A stretch of DNA of 64,000 bases from Propionicimonas sp020161015 (lineage in GTDB: Bacteria; Actinomycetota; Actinomycetes; Propionibacteriales; Propionibacteriaceae), in contig NZ_CAXWGX010000029.1 in the NCBI RefSeq assembly GCF_964266745.1, positions 62,001 to 126,000 on the forward strand. Direction: 5' to 3'. The position numbers and the translations under genes are program-made. The notes under the pieces were generated by a model. It saw only the letters and a program-made list of their open reading frames with translations, did not search any database and was not told the DNA's origin. Below are positions 17,913 through 26,014 of this stretch, one piece after another; position 1 is the first letter of the stretch; each line of letters starts with the position of its first letter.

Positions 17913-18263
17913 ATGGACCCGATCCTCGCCGTCCTGGTCGTCGTCGTGATCGTCGGCGCACTGGGCTGGTGGCTGCTGCGCCGCCGGCGTCCCGAGCCGG
18001 TCGAGGACGAGTGGGTGCTGCCGCCGGAGTCCGGCGCCGCGCCCCGGCGGTCCGTCCCGCAGGTGCTCGACCGGGACGCCCTGCTGAACGTCGACCGCGC
18101 CCTCGACCCGGCGAAGTGGGACAACTCCCCCGACGCCGACGCCGATGGCGACGGGCCCGGGGCAGAACCGCCGCAGGTGCTCGACCGGGACGCCCTCCGG
18201 CGCCGCGCGGCCGGAGACCCCGATCCCGGCGATGCCGGCGAAGAGGGCGGCACCGCCCGGTGA
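17913..18263 (+). CDS. Single-pass membrane protein with duplicated motif
   Basis: A 116-residue protein with one N-terminal membrane helix (about residues 4-22), followed by an Arg-rich stop-transfer segment and an acidic, disordered cytoplasmic tail. The ten-residue motif PQVLDRDALL appears near 49-58 and again, as PQVLDRDALR, near 87-96. No known family was recognised. GGAGGGATG lies before the ATG. The stop overlaps the GTG start of the lipoprotein gene by 4 bp, so the two are probably co-translated. Confidence 0.65.
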   Translation: MDPILAVLVVVVIVGALGWWLLRRRRPEPVEDEWVLPPESGAAPRRSVPQVLDRDALLNVDRALDPAKWDNSPDADADGDGPGAEPPQVLDRDALRRRAAGDPDPGDAGEEGGTAR

Positions 18264-19495
18264 ATCGCGGCTCCACGGCCGCCGGCCCGGTGTGGCGCGC
18301 GACGGCCCTCCTCGTCGCGCTGCTGATCGTGCTGTCCGGCTGCACGCCGCCGGCCCCGACCCCGTCCGTGACCACGCCCGCCCCGTCCACTCCGCCCTCG
18401 TCGCCGTCCCCCTCACCCACCCCCACGCCGACGCCGGCGGCGCCGGCCCAGTCGGTCGTGTTCGGCAACCCGTGGTCGGACGACCAGGACGAGGTGCACG
18501 CGGTGGTCGACTCCGCGCTGCGGATCATTGACGGGACCCCGGCCGGGGAGACCCTGACCCTGACGATCTTCAACCTCACCTATCCCCCCGTCACGCGGGC
18601 GCTCACCCGGGCACACGAGCGCGGCGTCCACGTGCACGTGGTGATCAACGAGGTCATCTCCCGCAAGCGCGAGGTGCGGCGGCTGCGCGCCGTGCTCGGC
18701 ACCCGGACGTCCGGTGACTCGTGGCTGGTCGTGCGACGTGGCGGCGTGCGGATGCACTCGAAGTTCCTGCTGTCCTCGCACAGCGACGGGCACAACTGGG
18801 TCTCGTGGGTGTCCTCGGGCAACATGACGAACGCCGACGGGGCGTACCAGGTGAACGAGTCGCTGACCACGACGGGCGACCGGGAGCTCTACCGGTTCCT
18901 GCTGGCCCAGTTCACCATGCTGCGCCGGGGCGTCACCGATCGCGCCGAGCTCGGCCGCACCGCCACCACGCCCACCGTCGTGGTGCGGACCTTCCCGATC
19001 CCCACCGGGGGCAGCGCGAACGACCCGGTGGAGGCGCTCCTTCGGGACGTGACCTGTCGCCACGGGGACGACCGGACGGTCGTGCGCGCCGCCCACCTGC
19101 TGTTCATGGCCGAGCGGATCTGGATCGCCCAGCGGCTGCGGGAGCTCACGTCGCAGGGGTGCGACGTGCGGGTGGTCGGGCACATGCGCGGCTGGGAGCG
19201 GGCGGTGACCACCGAACTCACCCGTCCGGGACGGGGGCGTGTCGACCTGCGCTCGGCCCAGGGGACGATCCTGCACACCAAGATCACCAGCGTCACCGGC
19301 TGGGACGCCTCCGGCCGGCCGATCGAGAAGGCGATCGTCGGCACCCACAACCTCAGCGGGCGGGCCCTCACCTTCACCCCGGGCAAGGGCGTCAACGACG
19401 AGCTCGCGCTCGAGGTCACCGACCCCGATGTCGTCGGGGCCTACAACGCCTTCGTCGACCGGGTGATCGCGCGGCACAGCGCCCCCGTCCGCTGA
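18260..19495 (+). CDS. Phospholipase D-like lipoprotein
   Basis: A 411-residue putative lipoprotein. A signal peptide ends in the lipobox LSGC (Cys about 28), followed by a Pro/Ser/Thr-rich spacer of about 40 residues, then two PLD-like halves. The first half has MHSKFLLSS with SSGNMTNAD downstream. The second has LHTKITSV with GTHNLSGRA downstream. These match HKD-type motifs (HxK...N) but the Asp of HxKx4D is not present in either, so activity may be altered. It would act on the outer face of the membrane. The GTG start overlaps the previous gene (GTGA), which encodes a small membrane protein. Confidence 0.75.
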   Translation: MNRGSTAAGPVWRATALLVALLIVLSGCTPPAPTPSVTTPAPSTPPSSPSPSPTPTPTPAAPAQSVVFGNPWSDDQDEVHAVVDSALRIIDGTPAGETLTLTIFNLTYPPVTRALTRAHERGVHVHVVINEVISRKREVRRLRAVLGTRTSGDSWLVVRRGGVRMHSKFLLSSHSDGHNWVSWVSSGNMTNADGAYQVNESLTTTGDRELYRFLLAQFTMLRRGVTDRAELGRTATTPTVVVRTFPIPTGGSANDPVEALLRDVTCRHGDDRTVVRAAHLLFMAERIWIAQRLRELTSQGCDVRVVGHMRGWERAVTTELTRPGRGRVDLRSAQGTILHTKITSVTGWDASGRPIEKAIVGTHNLSGRALTFTPGKGVNDELALEVTDPDVVGAYNAFVDRVIARHSAPVR

Positions 19496-19515
19496 CTCCG
19501 GGAGCCGGGGACGCG

Positions 19516-19875
19516 CTACTCCGGAGCGCCGGAGCGCAGGATGGACGACATCTTCCGGCCGCGGGCGAGCTCGTCGACGAGCTTGTCGAGGTAGCGGACC
19601 TTCTGCATGAGGGGATCCTCGATGTCCTCCACCCGCACGCCGCAGACGACGCCGGTGATCAGCGCGGCGTCGGGGTTCAGCGCGGGCGCCTCGGCGAAGA
19701 AGGTCTCCACGTCGGCCCCGGAGGCGATGACGCGCTCCAGCCCGGCGGCGTCGTAGCCGGTGAGCCAGGCGATGACCTGGTCCACCTCTTCCCTGGTCCG
19801 GTTCCTGCGCTCCGCCTTCTGCACATAGAGCGGGTACAGCCCGGCGAAGCTGGTGCGGAAGATGCGGTGCGCCAT
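19516..19875 (-). CDS. DUF2200 family protein
   Basis: A 119-residue protein with the DUF2200 pattern: HRIFRTSFAGLYPLYVQKAE, then REEVDQVIAWLTGYD, and later VRVEDIEDPLMQKVRYLDKLVDEL. The family is small, conserved and of unknown function. Length fits the family. The ATG at 19875 is preferred over an upstream in-frame codon because GGGAGG lies 8 nt before it and family similarity starts there. It is on the opposite strand to the PLD-like gene, with 20 bp between the stops. Confidence 0.85.
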   Translation of the reverse strand: MAHRIFRTSFAGLYPLYVQKAERRNRTREEVDQVIAWLTGYDAAGLERVIASGADVETFFAEAPALNPDAALITGVVCGVRVEDIEDPLMQKVRYLDKLVDELARGRKMSSILRSGAPE

Positions 19876-19966
19876 GGCGTCCTCCCTTGTCGGGGCGCCA
19901 CCGGACGGCGCGACCCGCCGCCACCCTGCCATCCCCCGTGCCCCGCTGCCAAGCGCGGGACGCCGC

Positions 19967-20938
19967 TCAGGCGCGCGGGGTGAAGATGTGCACCCGCGTG
20001 CCGATCGGGGTGTGGCGGAAGATCCAGATCGCGTCCGACAGCGAGCCCACGTTCACGCAGCCGTGGCTCGACCCCGCGTAGCCCACGCTGTGGAAGCCCG
20101 GCGAGTAGTGCACGTACATGTCCGGGTAGAACATCACGCTGTAGGGCATGGCCCCGGAGCCGTAGTTCTCCGACTTCGGGTCGACCTGCTTGTCGTAGAC
20201 CCGCCAGGTGCCGTTCGCGGTGGGGAAGACCCGCCAGGTGCCGGTCTTGGGGTGGGAGTTGTAGCCACCCAGGCGCACCTTCACGGTCCGCACGACCTTG
20301 CCGTCCCGCATCCAGAACAGCCGGCGGTGGCCCTGGTCGACGCAGATCACGATGCCCTTGGTGAGGCACTTCCTCGGCAGCTCCACCGGCCGCGCCGGAG
20401 CCCTGGCGGCCAGCGCCAGCCACGTCGCGCGCGTCGCCACGCCGGTCGGCTTCAGGCCGCGGGAGCGCTGGTAGTTCAGGACGGCGTTCACGCCCGCCAC
20501 CGTCATCCGTCCGGTGACGGCCCACGGGTGGAGGTGGACCTGCTTCAGCTTCTTCTGCAGCAGTGCGGCGCACGGGCCGCCCGACCCGGGGCCGACGGCC
20601 ACCGACAGGCAGCGCCGGAACGCCGCGCGTTCCTTCTTCCCCAGCCCCGCGAGCGGGTCGACCGGTGGCGGCTCCGGGGTGGGCGGGGCGGCGGACGGGC
20701 CGGGCCCGGCCGGCGACGGCGCACCGGTGGACGGCGTGGACGGCAGTGAGGTGAGCAGGGTCGCCGTCGGGGACGGGACGGGCGCGGTCGCGACGGCACC
20801 CCCCGTGGGGACGGCCGCAGCGGCTCCGCCCGCAGGGGCCCAGGCGTTGGCGAGCAGCGCCACCAGGACGCCCACGGACACGGTCGCCAGTGCCCGGCGC
20901 GGCGCGGACCGCGGGGCGCTCGGCTGCGTCCGGCTCAT
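19967..20938 (-). CDS. Secreted L,D-transpeptidase (YkuD domain)
   Basis: A 323-residue exported enzyme. A signal peptide covers about residues 1-37, a Pro/Ala-rich linker about 45-95, a peptidoglycan-binding-like helical segment about 130-165 (VAGVNAVLNYQRSRGL), and a YkuD catalytic domain about 185-323. The catalytic motif HSVGYAGSSHGCVNVG near residue 290 carries the His and the nucleophilic Cys. Such enzymes form 3-3 cross-links in peptidoglycan or attach proteins to it. The ATG at 20938 is preceded by GGGAGG and starts a classic signal peptide. Monocistronic. Confidence 0.88.
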   Translation of the reverse strand: MSRTQPSAPRSAPRRALATVSVGVLVALLANAWAPAGGAAAAVPTGGAVATAPVPSPTATLLTSLPSTPSTGAPSPAGPGPSAAPPTPEPPPVDPLAGLGKKERAAFRRCLSVAVGPGSGGPCAALLQKKLKQVHLHPWAVTGRMTVAGVNAVLNYQRSRGLKPTGVATRATWLALAARAPARPVELPRKCLTKGIVICVDQGHRRLFWMRDGKVVRTVKVRLGGYNSHPKTGTWRVFPTANGTWRVYDKQVDPKSENYGSGAMPYSVMFYPDMYVHYSPGFHSVGYAGSSHGCVNVGSLSDAIWIFRHTPIGTRVHIFTPRA

Positions 20939-21240
20939 GGCGTCCTCCCGGGCGGACGGTGGATCGGCATCCCATCGTACGGCCGCGGGACCCGTTCCCT
21001 CCGGGCCGTCCCGCCGGCCGGGTCGGCACCGCGCGGGTGCCCACGGCGTCCCGGTCGCCCTGCACATTTGCCCACGGACGGCCCGCGGGGGACCCGATCA
21101 GGCTGATCCGACGCTCATCGGCTCGAATGCCGAGAGCCGATGTTCGGATGTTGAGAGCCTTTTCCCCACCGGGGGTCTAGATTGTCTCAATCCTCTGCCC
21201 CGGGAATTCCCTGGGCATGGCCCAATCGAAGAGGGAACGC
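20939..21240 (+). other. 302-bp intergenic region between divergent genes
   Basis: Holds the promoter of the L,D-transpeptidase (to the left) and the control region of the peptide-type ABC operon (to the right), described separately. No additional gene is seen. Confidence 0.6.
21116..21216 (+). promoter_or_regulatory. Promoter and two inverted repeats before the ABC operon
   Basis: CATCGGCTC (21116-21124) and GAGCCGATG (21134-21142) form a 9-bp inverted repeat. A TAGATT hexamer at 21178-21183 is a good -10. A 20-bp palindrome with one mismatched pair (21197-21216, core GGGAATTCCC) lies where the transcript would begin, 24 bp before the ATG. The layout fits an upstream activator site and a repressor site near the start, but no regulator gene is adjacent. 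Confidence 0.5.
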
Positions 21241-22863
21241 ATGAACATCACTTCGCGCACCGCCCGCGCGGCCGCCGGGATCCTCCTGGCCGCCGCCCTG
21301 GCCGGCTGCTCGGGGCAGGCCCCGAGCGCCTCCACCTCAGCCAGCGCCGGTGGCGGCGCTGCCGGCGGGGACTGGATCCTCGGCACCACCGAGACCGTCA
21401 CCGCCCTCGACCCGGCCGGCGCCTACGACGTCGCGTCCTGGAACCTCCAGTACTCGCTGTTCCAGCAGCTGATGGTGATTCCGGCGAACGGTTCCACCGA
21501 GGCGCCGGACGCCGCGTCGAGCTGCACCTACGGCGACGCCAAGACGGTCACCTGCACCCTCCAGTCCGGGCTGAAGTTCTCCAACGGGCACGACCTGACC
21601 TCCTCCGACGTCAAGTTCTCCTTCGAGCGGAACATCAAGATCGCCGACCCGAACGGCGCCTCCGTGCTGCTGAGCAGCATCTCCAACGGTGACGAGAAGG
21701 CTCCGGCGCTGGCCGACGGGGCGATCGAGACCCCGGACGCGACCACCGTGGTGTTCCACCTGAACAAGGCCGATCTGACCTTCATCAAGGTGCTCACGAC
21801 CGCCGCGGCGTCCATCGTGGACGAGGAGGTCTTCCCGGCCGACAAGCTGCTGGCCGACGACCAGGTGGTCGGCTCCGGCCCGCTCATGCTCGAGTCGTGG
21901 ACCAAGGGCGACCAGGCCGTGTTCAAGGCCAACCCCGCCTACACCGGTGACCGCAAGGCGCAGTCCGCGCAGGTGTACGTGAAGTACTACAAGGACGCCA
22001 GCCCGCTGCGCCAGGCCGTCGAGAACAACGAGGTGGACGTCGCCTGGCGCGAGCTCACCCCGACCGACTACGCCGACCTGACCAGCAAGGGCGCGCTCGA
22101 CGTGATCCAGGGCGAGGGCTCGTCCTTCCGCTACTGGGTGTGGCAGCTCGCCACCGACGCGGGCAAGCAGAAGGCCGTCCGCCAGGCCGCCGCGTACCTG
22201 ATCGACCGTGAGGCCATCGCCAAGGACTCCTACGACGGCACCGTCACCCCGGCGTACTCGATCGTCCCCGCCGGCTTCGCCGGCCACAAGGAGTCGTTCA
22301 AGGACGTCTACGGCGCTGCCCCCGACGCCGACGCGGCCAAGAAGGTGCTCGCCGACGCCGGCATCGCCACCCCGGTGAAGCTGACCATCGGCTACACCGA
22401 CACCCACTACGGCCCGAACGCGGTGGACGAGGCGACGCAGCTCGCCGAGCAGCTCAACGCGTCCGGCCTGTTCGACGCCAAGACCGATCACGCCGAGTGG
22501 ACGCAGTACCAGACGCTCTACAAGCAGAACGCGTACGACCTGTTCATCCTCGGCTGGTACCCCGACTTCCTGGACGCCGACAACTACCTGTCGCCGTTCA
22601 TCGTCGACGGGGGCTTCTTCAAGAACCACTACTCCAACGCTGAGGTGAACAAGCTCGTCGAGCAGGAGGTGGGCGAGACCGACACCGCCAAGCGCGAGCA
22701 GGTCATCGGCCAGCTCCAGGACCTCACCGCCCAGGACGTGCCGCTGATCCCGTCGTGGAACGGCAAGAACGTGGCCGTGGCGAACAAGACGATGGTGGGG
22801 GTCAAGGACACCCTGGACCCGACCTACATCTTCCGCCTCTGGTCGATCAGCAAGAAGGCCTGA
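21241..22863 (+). CDS. ABC transporter solute-binding lipoprotein, family 5 (Dpp/Opp/Nik type)
   Basis: A 540-residue extracellular binding protein. The signal peptide ends in LAGC (Cys about 21), followed by a Ser/Ala/Gly linker. The mature part shows SBP family 5 features: the TALDPAGAYDVASWNLQYSLFQQL opening, LQSGLKFSNGHDLTSSDVKFSFER in the middle, and a C-terminal WSI strand. Ligands of this family include peptides, sugars, nickel and opines, and the ligand here is unknown. The ATG at 21241 has GAGGGA 4 nt upstream and begins the signal peptide. It is the first gene of a five-cistron importer operon. Confidence 0.88.
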   Translation: MNITSRTARAAAGILLAAALAGCSGQAPSASTSASAGGGAAGGDWILGTTETVTALDPAGAYDVASWNLQYSLFQQLMVIPANGSTEAPDAASSCTYGDAKTVTCTLQSGLKFSNGHDLTSSDVKFSFERNIKIADPNGASVLLSSISNGDEKAPALADGAIETPDATTVVFHLNKADLTFIKVLTTAAASIVDEEVFPADKLLADDQVVGSGPLMLESWTKGDQAVFKANPAYTGDRKAQSAQVYVKYYKDASPLRQAVENNEVDVAWRELTPTDYADLTSKGALDVIQGEGSSFRYWVWQLATDAGKQKAVRQAAAYLIDREAIAKDSYDGTVTPAYSIVPAGFAGHKESFKDVYGAAPDADAAKKVLADAGIATPVKLTIGYTDTHYGPNAVDEATQLAEQLNASGLFDAKTDHAEWTQYQTLYKQNAYDLFILGWYPDFLDADNYLSPFIVDGGFFKNHYSNAEVNKLVEQEVGETDTAKREQVIGQLQDLTAQDVPLIPSWNGKNVAVANKTMVGVKDTLDPTYIFRLWSISKKA

Positions 22864-22879
22864 CCACGCCGTCCGTCGT

Positions 22880-22917
22880 CCCCGGACGCCCGCTCCCCGC
22901 TGAGGGGGCGTCCGGGG
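22880..22917 (+). terminator. Hairpin between binding-protein and permease genes
   Basis: CCCCGGACGCC (22880-22890) pairs with GGCGTCCGGGG (22907-22917). Such stems after the first cistron often reduce read-through or protect the 3' end, so that binding protein exceeds permease. No U-run follows. Confidence 0.5.
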
Positions 22918-22948
22918 CGGCGACGCCCGATCCCAGAAAGGGACCCGC

Positions 22949-23977
22949 GTGACCCGCGGTTCACTTCCCCGCTACATCCTCGCCCGCATCGGCCTCATCA
23001 TCCCGATGATGCTGGTGCTGCTCACCATGGTGTTCCTGCTGCTGCGGGTGGCACCCGGTGACCCCGTCAGCGCCGCCGTCGGCGGCAAGCTCGACCCCGC
23101 GGTGATCGAGGCCCGCAAGGACGCGCTGGGCCTCAACCGGCCCCTGATCGTGCAGTACTTCGAGTACCTGTGGCAGGTGGCCCGGCTCGACTTCGGCCAG
23201 ACGATCTCCGACAACCGGCCGATCCTCGAGATCATCCGCGACAACGGCGGCGCCACCCTCACTCTCACCATCGGTGCGTTCCTGATCGCGCTGGGCATCG
23301 GCATCCCGCTGGGCCTGGCCGCCGGACGGGCGCGCGACTCGATCCGCGACGTGGTGATCCGCGTCTTCGGCGTGGTCACCTACGCCGCCCCCATCTTCTT
23401 CGTCGGCCTGCTGATGCAGATGTTCATCGCCCGCCCGCTGGGGCTGCCGACCTCCGGCATCGCGAACCCGCGCACCCAGTTCACGGTGGCGACCAAGCCG
23501 ATCACCCACATCCTGCTGGTGGACGCGGCCCTCCAGGGCAACATGGCCGCGCTCGGCGACATCCTCGTCCACCACATCCTCCCCTGCCTCACGCTGGGAC
23601 TGCTGATCTGCGGGGTGTTCATCCGGCTGGTCCGGGTGAACCTGCTGCAGACGCTCCAGGCGGACTACGTCGAGGCCGCCCGCGCGCGCGGCATCCCCGA
23701 GCGCCGGGTGGTGCGCGAGCACGCGTTCCGCAACGCGCTCGTGCCGGTCGTGACCGTCGTCGGCCTGCAGGCCGCGATGCTGCTGGGCGGCGCGGTGCTC
23801 ACCGAGAACACCTTCAACTGGCCGGGGCTGGGCACCCAGCTCGTGCACTACATCGAGGCCCGTGACTACATCGGCGTGCAGGGCCTGGTCACCTTCTTCG
23901 CCGTGGTCGTGGTGCTGATCAGCCTGGCCGTGGACATCATCAACGCGCTGATCGACCCGAGGGTGAGGTACTCATGA
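22949..23977 (+). CDS. ABC transporter permease, DppB type
   Basis: A 342-residue inner-membrane permease with about six membrane helices and the long periplasmic region after helix 1 that is typical of DppB/OppB. The EAA loop is visible as DYVEAARARGIPERRVVREHAFRNAL (about residues 230-255). The N-terminus (RYILARIGLIIPMMLVL) and the RVAPGDPV turn fit the family. The GTG start follows AGAAAGGGA. The stop overlaps the ATG of the 22-codon ORF by 4 bp. Confidence 0.9.
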   Translation: MTRGSLPRYILARIGLIIPMMLVLLTMVFLLLRVAPGDPVSAAVGGKLDPAVIEARKDALGLNRPLIVQYFEYLWQVARLDFGQTISDNRPILEIIRDNGGATLTLTIGAFLIALGIGIPLGLAAGRARDSIRDVVIRVFGVVTYAAPIFFVGLLMQMFIARPLGLPTSGIANPRTQFTVATKPITHILLVDAALQGNMAALGDILVHHILPCLTLGLLICGVFIRLVRVNLLQTLQADYVEAARARGIPERRVVREHAFRNALVPVVTVVGLQAAMLLGGAVLTENTFNWPGLGTQLVHYIEARDYIGVQGLVTFFAVVVVLISLAVDIINALIDPRVRYS

Positions 23978-24042
23978 ACACCCCGTGGAGTTCTTCTCCT
24001 CCGCTCCGCTCCCCCGAACAACTCCGCGGGGGCCCCGAGTGA
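23974..24042 (+). CDS. 22-codon coupled ORF between permease genes
   Basis: An ATG overlaps the stop of the DppB-type gene (ATGA), and its own TGA overlaps the GTG of the DppC-type gene (GTGA). The peptide is 22 residues, Pro/Ser/Arg-rich (starts MNTPWSSSPP), with no membrane helix. The sequence itself is probably unimportant. Its likely use is to carry ribosomes from one permease gene to the next. It could be an accident if the next gene really starts at the GTG at 23985. Confidence 0.4.
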   Translation: MNTPWSSSPPLRSPEQLRGGPE

Positions 24043-24977
24043 AGACCCTCCTGGCCCCGTTCCGCACCACCACCGGGCTGGCCCGGTGGCTGCTCGTCTC
24101 CGGCCTGGTGCTGGTCGGGCTGTTCGTCGTGCTCGCCGTCTTCGCACCGTGGCTGGCTCCGTACGGCTTCGCCCAGAACTCGGTGGACGGGGTGAAGTTC
24201 GTCAAGCTCTCCCCGCCCGGTCCCGGCCACCCGTTCGGCACCAACGACCTGTTCTACGACGTGCTCAGCCGGGTGATCTGGGGGGCCCAGACCGCGTTGC
24301 TGGTGGTGCTGCTCTCCGTCCTGCTCTCCGCGCTGATCGGGGTGCCGCTCGGACTGCTCTCCGGGTACGTCGGCGGCTGGACCGACCGCGTCCTCGTCCT
24401 GATCATGGACGCGCTGTACGCCTTCCCGTCCCTGCTGCTGGCGATCGTCTTCTCGTTCCTGCTGAAGAACGTGCTGCCCAGCGGGGTGGTGGCCGCGGCG
24501 CTGTCGCTGACGGTGATCTACATCCCGCAGTACTTCCGGGTCGTCCGCAACACGGCGGTCAGCGCCCGCGAGGCCACCTACGTGGAGGCAGCCCGGGCCC
24601 TCGGCGCGCCGAACAGGACGATCATGGGCCGCTACCTGTTCAGCAACGTGATCCAGTCGGTGCCGGTGATCGGCACCCTCAACGCCGCGGACGCCATCTC
24701 GACGCTGGCCGCCCTCGGCTTCCTCGGCCTGGGCATCCAGCCGCAGGACGCCGCGGAGTGGGGCTTCGACCTCAGCCGTGCACTGGACGACGCCGCGTCC
24801 GGAATCTGGTGGACCGGCCTGTTCCCGGGCCTGGCGATCGTCCTGCTGGTCACCGGCCTGACCCTGGTGGGCGAGGGACTGAACGAGACGGTGAACCCGA
24901 CCCTGCGCAAGCGCCGGTTCGCCACGGTGACCCTGCCACCCAGGACGTCGCCCGACGCCAAGGCGGTGGTCGCATGA
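24039..24977 (+). CDS. ABC transporter permease, DppC type
   Basis: A 312-residue permease with an N-terminal membrane helix, a short external segment containing HPFGTNDLFYDVLSRVIWGAQ (family hallmark), and five more helices. The EAA loop is EATYVEAARALGAPNRTIMGRYLFSNV. The GTG at 24039 is preferred, with GGGGG about 7 nt upstream and the membrane helix starting 17 residues later. A GTG at 23985 would add 18 mostly Pro/Arg residues. The end overlaps the ATPase gene by 4 bp (ATGA). Confidence 0.85.
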   Translation: MKTLLAPFRTTTGLARWLLVSGLVLVGLFVVLAVFAPWLAPYGFAQNSVDGVKFVKLSPPGPGHPFGTNDLFYDVLSRVIWGAQTALLVVLLSVLLSALIGVPLGLLSGYVGGWTDRVLVLIMDALYAFPSLLLAIVFSFLLKNVLPSGVVAAALSLTVIYIPQYFRVVRNTAVSAREATYVEAARALGAPNRTIMGRYLFSNVIQSVPVIGTLNAADAISTLAALGFLGLGIQPQDAAEWGFDLSRALDDAASGIWWTGLFPGLAIVLLVTGLTLVGEGLNETVNPTLRKRRFATVTLPPRTSPDAKAVVA

Positions 24978-26014
24978 GCGAGACGGTGATCGACGCCACC
25001 GGCCTGCGGATCTGGTACGGCACCCCGCGCGGTCCGGTGCGCGCGGTGGACGGCGTCTCCTTCTCGGTCGGACGCGGCGAGATCCTCGGGCTCGTCGGCG
25101 AGTCCGGCTGCGGCAAGTCGACGCTGGGCCGCGGCCTGCTGGGGCTGCTGCCCGAGGGCGCGCGGATGGACGGGCGCCTCGACTTCCAGGGCGAGGACCT
25201 GCTGGCGATGTCGGCCAAGGAGCGGTTCACCCGGCGGGGACGGGACCTGGCGATGATCTTCCAGGAGCCGCTCACCCGCCTGAACCCGCTGATGCGGATC
25301 AGCGAGCACTTCACCGAGACCCTGCGCACCCATCACCCGAAGATGTCGCCGGCCGAGATCGAGACCCGCTCGCTCGACGTGCTGCGGCTGATCGGCATCC
25401 CGCCCTCGCGCTGGAAGGCCTACCCGCACGAGTTCTCCGGCGGCATGCGCCAGCGGCTGATGATCGCGCTCGCGCTGGTGCTGCGTCCGGCGTTCGTGGT
25501 GGCCGACGAGCCCACGACCGCGCTCGACGTGCTCGTCGAGGCGCAGATCATCAAGCTGCTGCACGACCTCCGCGAGAACTTCGACACCTCGCTGCTGCTG
25601 ATCACCCACAACCTCGGCATCATCGCCGAGGCCTGCGACCGGGTGGCGGTGATGTACGCGGGCAAGATCGTCGAGATCGGCGACGCGCGGACGGTGTTCG
25701 CCGACCCCCGGCACCCCTACACCCGCGAACTGCTCCGCTCGACGATCACGCTGGCCACGGACGGCCTGCACTCGATCCCCGGCGCGCCGCCGGACCTCGT
25801 CTCGCCGCCGTCCGGTTGCCACTTCCACCCCCGCTGCCCGGACGCGATGACGGTCTGCCCGCTGCGCGAGCCGGCCATGCTGTCCCGCGACGGGCGCCCG
25901 GTCGGGGTGGGCACGAACGACGTGGCCTGCTGGGCCGCCAACCCGGCCGGCCTCTCCGAGGCCGAGCGGGCCCCGCTGGCGCGAGAGGAGCTGTCCGTTG
26001 CCGACGAAGCCTGA
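24974..26014 (+). CDS. ABC transporter ATPase, DppD type
   Basis: A 346-residue nucleotide-binding subunit. Walker A GESGCGKST (about 40), Q-loop MIFQEPLTRLNP, signature FSGGMRQR, Walker B VVADEPTTALDV and the H-loop ITHNLG are all intact. The C-terminal oligopeptide-transporter domain holds the Cys-rich CHFHPRCPDAMTVC motif, which binds a [4Fe-4S] cluster in related DppD/OppD proteins. It pairs with the following ATPase to energise the importer. Confidence 0.9.
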   Translation: MSETVIDATGLRIWYGTPRGPVRAVDGVSFSVGRGEILGLVGESGCGKSTLGRGLLGLLPEGARMDGRLDFQGEDLLAMSAKERFTRRGRDLAMIFQEPLTRLNPLMRISEHFTETLRTHHPKMSPAEIETRSLDVLRLIGIPPSRWKAYPHEFSGGMRQRLMIALALVLRPAFVVADEPTTALDVLVEAQIIKLLHDLRENFDTSLLLITHNLGIIAEACDRVAVMYAGKIVEIGDARTVFADPRHPYTRELLRSTITLATDGLHSIPGAPPDLVSPPSGCHFHPRCPDAMTVCPLREPAMLSRDGRPVGVGTNDVACWAANPAGLSEAERAPLAREELSVADEA

